Source: Desulfobacterales bacterium (lineage in GTDB: Bacteria > Desulfobacterota > Desulfobacteria > Desulfobacterales > C00003106). Taken from it: 8,146 bases of DNA. The DNA is taken from positions 1 through 8,146 of the forward strand of contig JAUWMN010000053.1 of the NCBI GenBank assembly GCA_030613165.1, written 5' to 3'. Positions 1 through 7,347 of the stretch are shown piece after piece. The position numbers and the translations under genes are program-made. The notes under the pieces are model-generated. The model made no database searches. It was given only the letters and a program-made list of their open reading frames with translations, and was not told where the DNA came from. The number at the start of each line of letters is the position of its first letter. The stretch's first letter is position 1.

Positions 1-234
1 AAAATAGATAGACAAAAAAAATCCAACTACCCCCCCTGAAAAAACGTCCATAAAAAAACCAAACCCGTTACATAGGGAGAGCCGAAGCGGTAGTGGGTGT
101 GAGAGAGCCACAAAAATGATAAGAGGTATTAAGAGATCATATCTAAGCCCTTGAAGAGCAGGCGTAGCCAACACGGTTGACTCTAAGATAAGGAACGCGA
201 TTCCGAGTACCAGAAAGAGAAAAAAATCTTTCAC
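1..234 (-). CDS. mreD: Rod shape-determining protein MreD, N-terminal part (runs off left edge)
   Basis: Reading the minus strand from a GTG at 234-232 gives 78 open codons to the window edge, beginning MKDFFLFLVLGIAFLILEST. The product is very hydrophobic, with likely membrane segments around residues 3-17 and 34-46 and a third near 56-78. It includes a charged-then-Gly/Phe stretch (RLSLCNGFGFFMDVFSGG) that resembles the MreD family's conserved G-x-x-x-D region. MreD is an inner-membrane protein that works with MreC and MreB to position the lateral-wall synthesis machinery. The start is supported by a GTGA overlap with the mreC stop codon and by a purine-rich GAGGAGGAG ribosome site inside the mreC tail. 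The C-terminal half lies outside the window. The name rests mainly on position after mreC and on hydrophobicity, because MreD sequences are poorly conserved. Confidence 0.8.
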   Translation of the reverse strand, partial: MKDFFLFLVLGIAFLILESTVLATPALQGLRYDLLIPLIIFVALSHPLPLRLSLCNGFGFFMDVFSGGVVGFFLSIYF

Positions 235-1073
235 CCGCTCTCCTCCTCATCCCCAAAAAACATCTGTTTTCTAAACACAACAAACACTTCTTCCAACTTG
301 GCAAAATCAACATAAGGCTGTAATACTACCCCCTGAAAAATTCCGGCATGGCTTTTGACAATATCTGAAACATAACCGACCCTGAGCCCTTTGGGGAATA
401 CCCCCCCAAGCCCGGATGATATCACAACATCACCCTCTCGGACATCCGCTTTTCTCAATACATATTCAAATCGGCAAGCCCCTCTCCCCCCTCCTTCAAC
501 TATCCCTCGCGACCTGGTCCGCTGTACCAAGGCATCGACAGCGCTGTTTTGATCAATAATTAAAAGCACCTTTGAATAATGATACGAGACATTGATCACC
601 TGTCCAACGATCCCATCGGGCGCCACCACGGGCATCCCCCTTCGTATACCGTCTGCCGTTCCTTTGTTGATTATGAAGGTCTTGAACCATTTTGAGGGTT
701 CTTTTCCTATTACCTCAGCGGGGATTGTTTCATCGGAGACAACCGACTTAAAGTCCAATAGCGCTCTTAGCCGTCTGTTGGCAATTTCCGATTCTTTTAG
801 GGAATTGACCTCGTCTTTTAGAGATCGTATTGCGGCACGAAGCTGTCTGTTTTTCTCCTCGACTAAAATCAGACCAAAATAACGGGACCAGGTCCCATAA
901 ATATATTGAAAAATCGATGTTACACTACGCTGACATGGCGCAAGGACTTCTATGGCAACTCTTTGAAAAAAGCCGAACTCGCTTTGAGACCGCGCACCGA
1001 TAGATATGATAACAATATTGATCAAAACCAGCGCGATCGTTGTAATGATTATTAAAGTTTTTTTAGAAAACAT
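231..1073 (-). CDS. mreC: Rod shape-determining protein MreC
   Basis: MreC is a bitopic inner-membrane protein whose periplasmic part links MreB filaments to peptidoglycan synthases. From the ATG at 1073 it has 280 residues, a usual length. It begins MFSKKTL, followed by one membrane helix (about residues 7-24), a periplasmic coiled coil (about 67-108, rich in E/K/R/L, including LKDEVNSLKESE), and the two-barrel MreC core. The core includes PAEVIGKEPSKWFKTFIINKG, GMPVVAPDGIVGQV, and SSGLGGVFPKGLRVGYV near the end. An in-frame ATG at 1124 would add 17 residues (MSRFAKVSITPREAYRV). That ATG and most of the extension are encoded by a small inserted element (1102-1139). Removing the element in silico leaves a TAA in frame upstream and no other start, so 1073 is taken as the ancestral start. 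Neither start has a strong Shine-Dalgarno sequence. The end overlaps mreD by 4 nt. Confidence 0.92.
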   Translation of the reverse strand: MFSKKTLIIITTIALVLINIVIISIGARSQSEFGFFQRVAIEVLAPCQRSVTSIFQYIYGTWSRYFGLILVEEKNRQLRAAIRSLKDEVNSLKESEIANRRLRALLDFKSVVSDETIPAEVIGKEPSKWFKTFIINKGTADGIRRGMPVVAPDGIVGQVINVSYHYSKVLLIIDQNSAVDALVQRTRSRGIVEGGGRGACRFEYVLRKADVREGDVVISSGLGGVFPKGLRVGYVSDIVKSHAGIFQGVVLQPYVDFAKLEEVFVVFRKQMFFGDEEESG

Positions 1074-1096
1074 AACACGATACGCTTCACGGGGAG

Positions 1097-1144
1097 TGAT
1101 TGAGACCTTTGCGAAACGTGACATTTTTACAAAGGTCTCTGATT
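1097..1144. mobile_element. 38-bp miniature inverted-repeat element with 5-bp target duplication
   Basis: On the plus strand, gagacctttg (1102-1111) and caaaggtctc (1130-1139) are perfect 10-bp inverted repeats around an 18-nt centre. Inside the centre, a mismatch is followed by four more possible pairs, one of them G-T (1113-1116 with 1125-1128). The element is flanked directly by tgatt at 1097-1101 and tgatt at 1140-1144, a perfect 5-bp direct repeat as expected from transposition. It is too short to encode anything, so it would have moved in trans or be an internally deleted remnant. It sits between mreB and mreC and supplies the upstream ATG of mreC (1122-1124) in the hairpin loop. The parent insertion sequence cannot be named from this window. 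Confidence 0.7.
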
Positions 1145-1198
1145 CTTTATGGTGGGCCCAATCAGTAACCTAAATCCGAAATATTACCAAGCGTCTTC

Positions 1199-2299
<1,101 letters not shown>

Positions 2300-2390
2300 T
2301 CAAACAAATTCAAGAGAAAATACCCCCAATCTTGCCGAAGACATGGTATACGTTAACTTCGAGGCACAATCGAACAATTAAAATGAACGC

Positions 2391-2421
2391 TTGACATTAA
2401 CAGGTCAATATGTTTTATAAA
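2391..2421 (+). promoter_or_regulatory. Candidate promoter for the rpmH-rnpA-yidDC operon, with a dyad
   Basis: A perfect -35 TTGACA (2391-2396) is followed by TTTATA after 17 nt, or by the better hexamer TATAAA (2416-2421) after 19 nt. The leader to the rpmH start is then about 90 nt. The -35 is also the left arm of a dyad, TTGAC-N8-GTCAA (2391-2408), which could be an operator or chance. The rest of the 277-nt divergent gap (2237-2513) is AT-rich and shows no gene. Confidence 0.5.
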
Positions 2422-2513
2422 TCTACTTTACTGTATCGTCTGTTTAGTAATAAAGATTACAAAAAAAGTACTCGCGTTAGGATTTTTTCCAGCGCTTAAA
2501 AAGGATAGTACAA

Positions 2514-2648
2514 ATGAAAAGAACATATCAACCGAGTAAAATTAAGAGGGCTCGAACGCATGGTTTTCTTTCAAGGATGCATACAACGGCGGGACGAAAC
2601 ATATTAAAACGGCGTAGGGCTAAAGGGAGGAAACGGCTAACCGTTTAA
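2514..2648 (+). CDS. rpmH: 50S ribosomal protein L34
   Basis: This is a 44-residue, highly basic protein with the full L34 signature: it starts [20 protein letters not shown] and ends [13 protein letters not shown]. The length is exactly typical. L34 is a small protein of the large ribosomal subunit that contacts 23S rRNA. The ATG is preceded by AAGGA (2501-2505) at eight bases. It opens the plus-strand cluster with rnpA 121 nt downstream, a near-universal pairing. It is shorter than many automatic ORF cut-offs and easily missed. Confidence 0.97.
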   Translation: MKRTYQPSKIKRARTHGFLSRMHTTAGRNILKRRRAKGRKRLTV

Positions 2649-2769
2649 GCGGCAATATCTTTTTATTCAAGGCTGCAATGTTGATTCGCAGGCGTAGGAC
2701 TGAATTCGATCTCCGGGGCGGAGAAGAAAAAATTGCTATTTAAAACGGCTTAAATCCGCACGTGATATT

Positions 2770-3126
2770 TTGGGAATTTTCACGTTAACCAGATCCGAAA
2801 GGATACGAAAGGGTTCTGATTTTCAGACCGTATATCGAACAGGTCGTAAGTCCAACTCGTATCATTTTATCGTTCTGACAAGAAAAAACAATTTCAATGT
2901 CACGCGCATAGGGATTAGCGTCAGCAAAAGAGTAGGGTCTGCTGTTTACAGGAATTATCTTAAACGTCGGATACGTGAGGCATTTCGCTTAAGCAAAAAG
3001 CTTTTTAAGGATCACACTCTTGACCTTGTGGTAATAGTAAGAAAGGGCTCATCACGATTACGTTCACAAGAGATGTTACATGAACTTCAGACAATTTTTA
3101 AGGTCGTCTCTTCTATTTCTTATTAG
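2770..3126 (+). CDS. rnpA: Ribonuclease P protein component
   Basis: RnpA is the basic protein subunit that helps RNase P RNA bind and cut the 5' leader of precursor tRNAs. The product has 118 residues, a normal length. Family features are [15 protein letters not shown] near the N-terminus (11-25), [13 protein letters not shown] (47-59), the RNR motif [13 protein letters not shown] (61-73), and the hydrophobic strand [10 protein letters not shown] (84-93). The most likely start is TTG at 2770. No ATG or GTG is in frame between it and the upstream stop at 2701-2703, and no good Shine-Dalgarno sequence is seen, so the start is uncertain by a few residues. The last 47 nt overlap yidD in another frame. 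Confidence 0.95.
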   Translation: MGIFTLTRSERIRKGSDFQTVYRTGRKSNSYHFIVLTRKNNFNVTRIGISVSKRVGSAVYRNYLKRRIREAFRLSKKLFKDHTLDLVVIVRKGSSRLRSQEMLHELQTIFKVVSSISY

Positions 3127-3307
3127 GATATATCAATACTGTCTCTCCCCCCTTTTTATCCCTGCATGTCGTTTTGTCCCCACTTGCTCGGAATATGCTC
3201 ATCAGGCAATCGAACGCTACGGCATTCTGAAAGGATCGTTTATGGCGATTCTTAGAATCTTGAAATGCCATCCGTTCCATCCAGGCGGTTATGATCCGGT
3301 CAGGTAA
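3080..3307 (+). CDS. yidD: Membrane protein insertion efficiency factor YidD
   Basis: This is a 75-residue protein of the YidD (DUF37, haemolytic domain) family, which sits at the inner membrane and is thought to help YidC-dependent insertion. The signature is complete: [11 protein letters not shown] (14-24), [11 protein letters not shown] (30-40) with Cys30 and Cys36, AIERYG, and the C-terminal [13 protein letters not shown] (62-74) with Cys63. The N-terminus is amphipathic and hydrophobic. The ATG at 3080 is the only reasonable start, since no other ATG, GTG or TTG occurs before the conserved region. This makes a 47-nt overlap with rnpA, as is common at this locus, and suggests coupled translation. 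yidC follows after 110 nt. Confidence 0.95.
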   Translation: MNFRQFLRSSLLFLIRIYQYCLSPLFIPACRFVPTCSEYAHQAIERYGILKGSFMAILRILKCHPFHPGGYDPVR

Positions 3308-3417
3308 CTTGATAGCATAGGATTTTCCATTTTTTCAGTATCATATCAGTTTATTATTGGAACAATTTGACGACTTGCGGAACGAAGTGAAGCTAAGTTT
3401 ATTTAAGGAGTATTTCT

Positions 3418-5076
3418 ATGGACTCAAACTTAAGGATGTTATTAGCGATTGTTCTCACTTTTCTTGTTTTTTTTGTGTATCAAGTCTTTTTTGGCAGACC
3501 ACCGGAGATCTCAAAAAAGCAGCAGGTAGAACAGACACAAGAAGAGACCGTGGTACAGGACAAAAATGTTCAACCTCTTTTCGAGACCACTGCCACCACA
3601 AAAAAACCTGAGGCAAGGCTGGCAATAAAAGGTAGAACAATAACCGTTTCCACCCCATTTTATACCGCCTCTTTCACGGAAGAAGGGGCCACGTTGACAG
3701 ATTTCAAACTAAACAAATATCGTGAAACCATCCAACCGGATTCTCCAATGAAGCTGTTGATATCTGCGCAATCTCCAGAGGAACGCAGCTTAGCAATAGG
3801 TTTTGTAAATCATAAAATTCAGGGGCTTGATGACGCGGTCTTTCATGCAGACACAGAACGAAGCGCCATTGATGCCTCATATAAACAGAAAACCCTTTCC
3901 TTTTCTTGGGAATCTTCTCAAGGATATCGCATAATCAAGACCTATACATTTTATCCTGACAGCTATCTCTTTGACCTTGAAATCAAGGTCAGCAACCCGT
4001 TTCCCAGGGCATTGAAGGACAATCTAACCCTTGCGGTTATATACCGCCAGGTGAACACCTCAGAATCGCGTTATATTTTTTCCGGTCCCTCAATCCTTGT
4101 TGACAATAAACTTAAGGAGCTCTCTGAAAAAGATATTTCCAAAAAAGACCTCTACTCCGGCAGGATAGACTGGTTCGCTCTCGGAGATCGTTATTTTATA
4201 ACCGCTGTTATGCCTGAGGAGGAGAAGAAGGACTCAAGCGTCCAGATAAAACAGGGGGCCGAGCAGCTCTTGAAGGCCGTGCACATTGATCCAACAGGCA
4301 CGATCCCTCCCCAAACAGAACGCTCTTATCGTTATCATATCTATATAGGCCCAAAAAGCCTCGACATCTTGTCAAGTATTGATAAAAAACTCTCAAAGGC
4401 GATAGATTTCGGGTGGTTTGATATACTTGCCAAACCGCTCCTCCATGTACTTAATTTTTTGTACGGATATATTCACAATTACGGGATTGTCATTATTATC
4501 CTGACCATCCTCATCAAGGGCGCATTCTGGCCGCTCAGCAACAAAAGTTATAAGTCAATGAGTGATATGAAGAAGCTCCAACCAAAGATGACGGAACTGC
4601 GGCAAAAGTATAAAGGCGACAAGCAGACAATGAACAAGGAGCTTATGAATCTCTACAAAGCTTACAATATCAATCCGTTGGGGGGATGTCTCCCGATGCT
4701 TCTCCAGATTCCTGTTTTTTTCGCCTTTTACAAGATGTTGTATCAATCAATTGAACTCAGACACGCGCCCTTTTTCGGCTGGATTAATGATCTTGCGGCG
4801 CCGGACCGTCTATTTAATTTCGGTTTCAGCATTCCATTTATGGACCCTCCATACGGCATACCGGTTCTTACCGTCATAATGGGAGCATCCATGTTCCTTC
4901 AACAGAAGATGTCTCCACCTCCCGGGGATCCGGCACAGGCAAAAATTATGATGGCTATGCCCATTGTATTTACTTTTATCTTCATCAATTTTCCGGCCGG
5001 ACTTGTATTATATTGGCTGGTCAACAACATACTCTCTATTGCCCAGCAATACTACGTCATCAAAAAGACGGCCTAA
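3418..5076 (+). CDS. yidC: Membrane protein insertase YidC (Gram-negative type)
   Basis: YidC inserts and folds inner-membrane proteins, alone or with SecYEG. The product has 552 residues, as in Gram-negative YidC. It has an N-terminal membrane helix (about 6-25), a linker, and a large periplasmic P1 domain (about 65-325, including DWFALGDRYFITAVMP at 251-266). The insertase core starts near 338: a helix with TILIKGAFWPLSNKSYKSM (363-381), a cytoplasmic hairpin with LQPKMTELRQKYKGDKQ (387-403), NPLGGCLPMLLQIPVFFAFYKML (419-441), and C-terminal helices ending FPAGLVLYWLVNNILSIAQQ (525-544). The groove position that is Arg in E. coli YidC is Lys367. The ATG has AAGGAG (3405-3410) seven bases upstream. 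The 110-nt gap after yidD shows no terminator or other gene. Confidence 0.98.
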   Translation: MDSNLRMLLAIVLTFLVFFVYQVFFGRPPEISKKQQVEQTQEETVVQDKNVQPLFETTATTKKPEARLAIKGRTITVSTPFYTASFTEEGATLTDFKLNKYRETIQPDSPMKLLISAQSPEERSLAIGFVNHKIQGLDDAVFHADTERSAIDASYKQKTLSFSWESSQGYRIIKTYTFYPDSYLFDLEIKVSNPFPRALKDNLTLAVIYRQVNTSESRYIFSGPSILVDNKLKELSEKDISKKDLYSGRIDWFALGDRYFITAVMPEEEKKDSSVQIKQGAEQLLKAVHIDPTGTIPPQTERSYRYHIYIGPKSLDILSSIDKKLSKAIDFGWFDILAKPLLHVLNFLYGYIHNYGIVIIILTILIKGAFWPLSNKSYKSMSDMKKLQPKMTELRQKYKGDKQTMNKELMNLYKAYNINPLGGCLPMLLQIPVFFAFYKMLYQSIELRHAPFFGWINDLAAPDRLFNFGFSIPFMDPPYGIPVLTVIMGASMFLQQKMSPPPGDPAQAKIMMAMPIVFTFIFINFPAGLVLYWLVNNILSIAQQYYVIKKTA

Positions 5077-5090
5077 ACTTGGAGGGAATT

Positions 5091-5861
5091 ATGTCATCTG
5101 TACATGAATTTGAAGGAAAGACTGTGGAAGACGCCATTCAGAGCGCCTCTGACACGCTTGGCATTCCAAAAGAAGAGCTACATGTCGAAGTCCTTTCATA
5201 CGGATCTACAGGAATTTTTGGTCTGGTAGGAATCAAAAAGGCAAAAATTCGGGTTCAAGTGGAATCAAAGCAAATAGAAAAGGAGACAGAACCAGAAGAA
5301 AAATTGCCGGCGGAAGAGTCTCTGGAAGAGCTCAGCACAGAGCTGCCTTCTGGCCGGCTATTAGAAGAAATCGCAACATTTGCGAAGCAGTCCCTTGCGG
5401 ATATCCTTAATAGAACGGTTGACGGATCTGTTGTAACCTCAGAGGTTAGGGATAAGAGTTTGATACTTACGATAGAGTCAACCGACTCGGCCCTCTTAAT
5501 AGGGAAACACGGTCAAACAATCGATGCATTTCAATACATCATTCAAAAAATTGTTAATAAAAAATATTCCGGACATCTTCTTGTAATTGTAGACATTGAA
5601 AATTATAGGGACCGTAGAAAGACTTCTTTGACACAATTGGCGCTACGACTCGCAGAAAAGGTCAAACGTTCCGGCAAACCTGCCACCATAAGACCAATGA
5701 ATGCATATGACCGCAGAATTGTTCATATCGCTCTTCAACCTGTTCGTGAGGTGACGTCAAAAAGCCGGGGACCAGGTCTTTTCAAGAAAATGATCATAGT
5801 TCCCCAAAAAAACAGTCGACCGGCTCGTGGGGCAAACTCGACACGAGAAACGGCCCATTGA
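5091..5861 (+). CDS. jag: Jag / KhpB-type KH and R3H RNA-binding protein
   Basis: This protein belongs to the Jag (SpoIIIJ-associated, KhpB) family of RNA-binding proteins encoded next to yidC. It has 256 residues. It contains an N-terminal Jag_N domain (about 3-52, VHEFEGKTVEDAIQSASDTL to GLVGIKKAKIRV), an acidic linker (60-85), a KH domain (about 90-170) with its GKHG loop at 138-141, and an R3H domain (about 175-238) with Arg208 and His212 in YDRRIVHIAL. The open frame extends 26 codons upstream inside yidC, but the ATG at 5091 has GGAGG (5081-5085) five bases upstream and starts the Jag_N domain, so it was chosen. It lies 14 nt after yidC, clearly in the same operon. It may regulate mRNAs for cell-wall or membrane functions, as proposed in Firmicutes; its role here is inferred. 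Confidence 0.94.
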   Translation: MSSVHEFEGKTVEDAIQSASDTLGIPKEELHVEVLSYGSTGIFGLVGIKKAKIRVQVESKQIEKETEPEEKLPAEESLEELSTELPSGRLLEEIATFAKQSLADILNRTVDGSVVTSEVRDKSLILTIESTDSALLIGKHGQTIDAFQYIIQKIVNKKYSGHLLVIVDIENYRDRRKTSLTQLALRLAEKVKRSGKPATIRPMNAYDRRIVHIALQPVREVTSKSRGPGLFKKMIIVPQKNSRPARGANSTRETAH

Positions 5862-5875
5862 AATTGGGCATCTGG

Positions 5876-5959
5876 CATTTATCATCTGTCATTGATCATT
5901 AGAGGCATTATTCAGAAAATGCCGCTGTAGTAAGATCTTAAAATGACAGATGATAAATG
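5876..5959 (+). repeat. 18-bp perfect inverted repeat with inner hairpin in the mnmE leader
   Basis: The arm catttatcatctgtcatt (5876-5893) is the exact reverse complement of aatgacagatgataaatg (5942-5959). The 48-nt loop holds a second stem, GGCATT (5904-5909) with AATGCC (5918-5923). In RNA this would be a long two-part hairpin between jag and mnmE. No T-run follows, so it is not a standard terminator. It may be a regulatory leader, an RNA-processing site, or a member of a dispersed palindromic repeat family. Confidence 0.75.
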
Positions 5960-5981
5960 ATAAATGATAAATGATAAATGA
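5950..5981 (+). repeat. ATGATAA heptamer tandem repeat containing the mnmE start
   Basis: There are four exact tandem copies of ATGATAA (5950-5977) plus a partial ATGA (5978-5981). The ATG of the fourth copy (5971) is the mnmE start. The first three ATGs each open only a five-codon frame, MINDK followed by TGA. The first copy is also part of the right arm of the 18-bp inverted repeat. Confidence 0.85.
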
Positions 5982-7347
5982 AGATACTATCGCCGCCATT
6001 GCCACTCCTCCGGGTCTGGGCGGAATCGGGATCATCAAGATCAGCGGCCCAAAGGCCTGTACGGTGCCCCCACAAATCTTCCGCCCATCAAAACCTGCTC
6101 CTCGGTTTAGTTCACACCACCTCTACCATGGCTTCATCGTAAGCCCGGATACCGGCCACACCTTAGACGAGGTACTTTTAGTAGTCATGCGGGCGCCATC
6201 TACCTATACACGTGAAGACATAGTTGAGATCCATACCCACAGCAGCATGGCAGCCATCAACGCCATTATGGAATTGGTATTAAAGCAGGGCATTAGGCCG
6301 GCTGAACCAGGTGAATTTACCAAGCGCGCCTTTTTAAACGGCCGTATCGATCTAACTCAGGCAGAAGCTGTTATAGACCTTATTACATCCAAGAGCGACA
6401 AGGGACTTCGCCTGGCAGCGCAACAGTTAAAAGGCGACCTGTTCGACCTTGTTCAGAGCATAAGAAAAGCCCTTATCGAAACCCTCGCCCGCATTGAGGC
6501 AATGATAGACTTTCCGGAAGAGATGGAAGAAGAAGACGAGGTGAATGCAGCGGCTGCAATAACCGAGTCTGTAATATTCCCTTTAAATGATCTGTTGGAA
6601 AATTATGAAACAGCACAGCTTTACCGAGAGGGATTAGACATTATTATCATTGGGCGCCCCAATGTCGGGAAATCAAGCCTCCTCAATAGACTTCTAAAAA
6701 GGGAACGCGCCATTGTCACGCATATCCCCGGGACCACCCGTGATATCATCGAAGAAGGATTAACAATAAAAGGGATTCCGATAAAAATAATCGACACTGC
6801 CGGTCTGCGTCAAACAACCGATACAGTAGAGACCATGGGAATAAGATTTACGAAAGAACGTCTGGACAGCGCTGACCTTGTTCTGTTTATGATAGATACC
6901 AGCGAATCATTAACAACAGAAGACCTTAGTATATTTAATGAAATAAAAGAGAGGGAAAAGATTATAGTGGCGAATAAAACGGACCTCCCGCCCGCATTCC
7001 CCCCGGGAGAAATTTCGCAGCACTTCCCTGGAGAACATATTCTGAAAATATCGGCAAAATTCGATACCGGAATTGCACAACTTCTCGAAGTCATTTACGA
7101 AAAAATTGTCGGTTCTAAAGCAATGGTATCTCCTTCCATTGCTCCCAACTTACGCCACAAGCATACTCTCGAAAGGGCGCTGTCGGCATCAAAGGCCGCC
7201 CTGAAGCTTATAAGCAAAAAGGATTCCCCGGCTCTGATAGCCATAGAACTTCAAGAAGGTTTGGATGCCCTGGGAGAAATTACGGGAGAGACGACTAATG
7301 AAGATATATTGGATGAAATCTTCAGCAGGTTCTGTATCGGGAAGTGA
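5971..7347 (+). CDS. mnmE: tRNA uridine-5-carboxymethylaminomethyl(34) synthesis GTPase MnmE
   Basis: MnmE (TrmE) is a dimeric, folate-binding GTPase that works with MnmG to modify U34 in the wobble position of several tRNAs. The product has 458 residues, a full length. It contains the N-terminal folate-binding domain (about 1-118, AAIATPPGLGGIGIIKISG), the helical domain start GEFTKRAFLNGRIDLTQAEA (114-133), and the inserted G domain with G1 GRPNVGKSS (228-236), G2 GTTRD (254-258), G3 DTAG (275-278), G4 NKTD (335-338) and SAK (361-363). The catalytic C-terminal tail is FCIGK (454-458). One oddity is EIHTHSS (86-92), where EIHCHGG is usual. The ATG at 5971 lies in the heptamer repeat and lacks a Shine-Dalgarno sequence, but no better start precedes the conserved region. 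The 3' end overlaps a convergent gene by 26 nt. mnmG is not in the window. Confidence 0.97.
   Translation: MINEDTIAAIATPPGLGGIGIIKISGPKACTVPPQIFRPSKPAPRFSSHHLYHGFIVSPDTGHTLDEVLLVVMRAPSTYTREDIVEIHTHSSMAAINAIMELVLKQGIRPAEPGEFTKRAFLNGRIDLTQAEAVIDLITSKSDKGLRLAAQQLKGDLFDLVQSIRKALIETLARIEAMIDFPEEMEEEDEVNAAAAITESVIFPLNDLLENYETAQLYREGLDIIIIGRPNVGKSSLLNRLLKRERAIVTHIPGTTRDIIEEGLTIKGIPIKIIDTAGLRQTTDTVETMGIRFTKERLDSADLVLFMIDTSESLTTEDLSIFNEIKEREKIIVANKTDLPPAFPPGEISQHFPGEHILKISAKFDTGIAQLLEVIYEKIVGSKAMVSPSIAPNLRHKHTLERALSASKAALKLISKKDSPALIAIELQEGLDALGEITGETTNEDILDEIFSRFCIGK

Noticed and set aside
3357..3611. Open frame of 84 codons overlapping the start of yidC
   Set aside because: It runs out of frame through yidC, is of biased composition and has no recognisable family.
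5013..5090. A 26-codon N-terminal extension of Jag inside yidC
   Set aside because: It shows no similarity to Jag_N, and the ATG at 5091 has GGAGG at the right spacing.
5853..5869. Terminator after jag (GCCCA / TGGGC stem)
   Set aside because: The stem is only 5 bp and is not followed by a T-run.
5950..5981. CRISPR-like array
   Set aside because: The units are 7 bp with no spacers; it is a simple tandem repeat.
7322..7347. Bidirectional terminator between mnmE and the ATP-grasp gene
   Set aside because: The genes overlap and no stem with a T-run is seen at either end.
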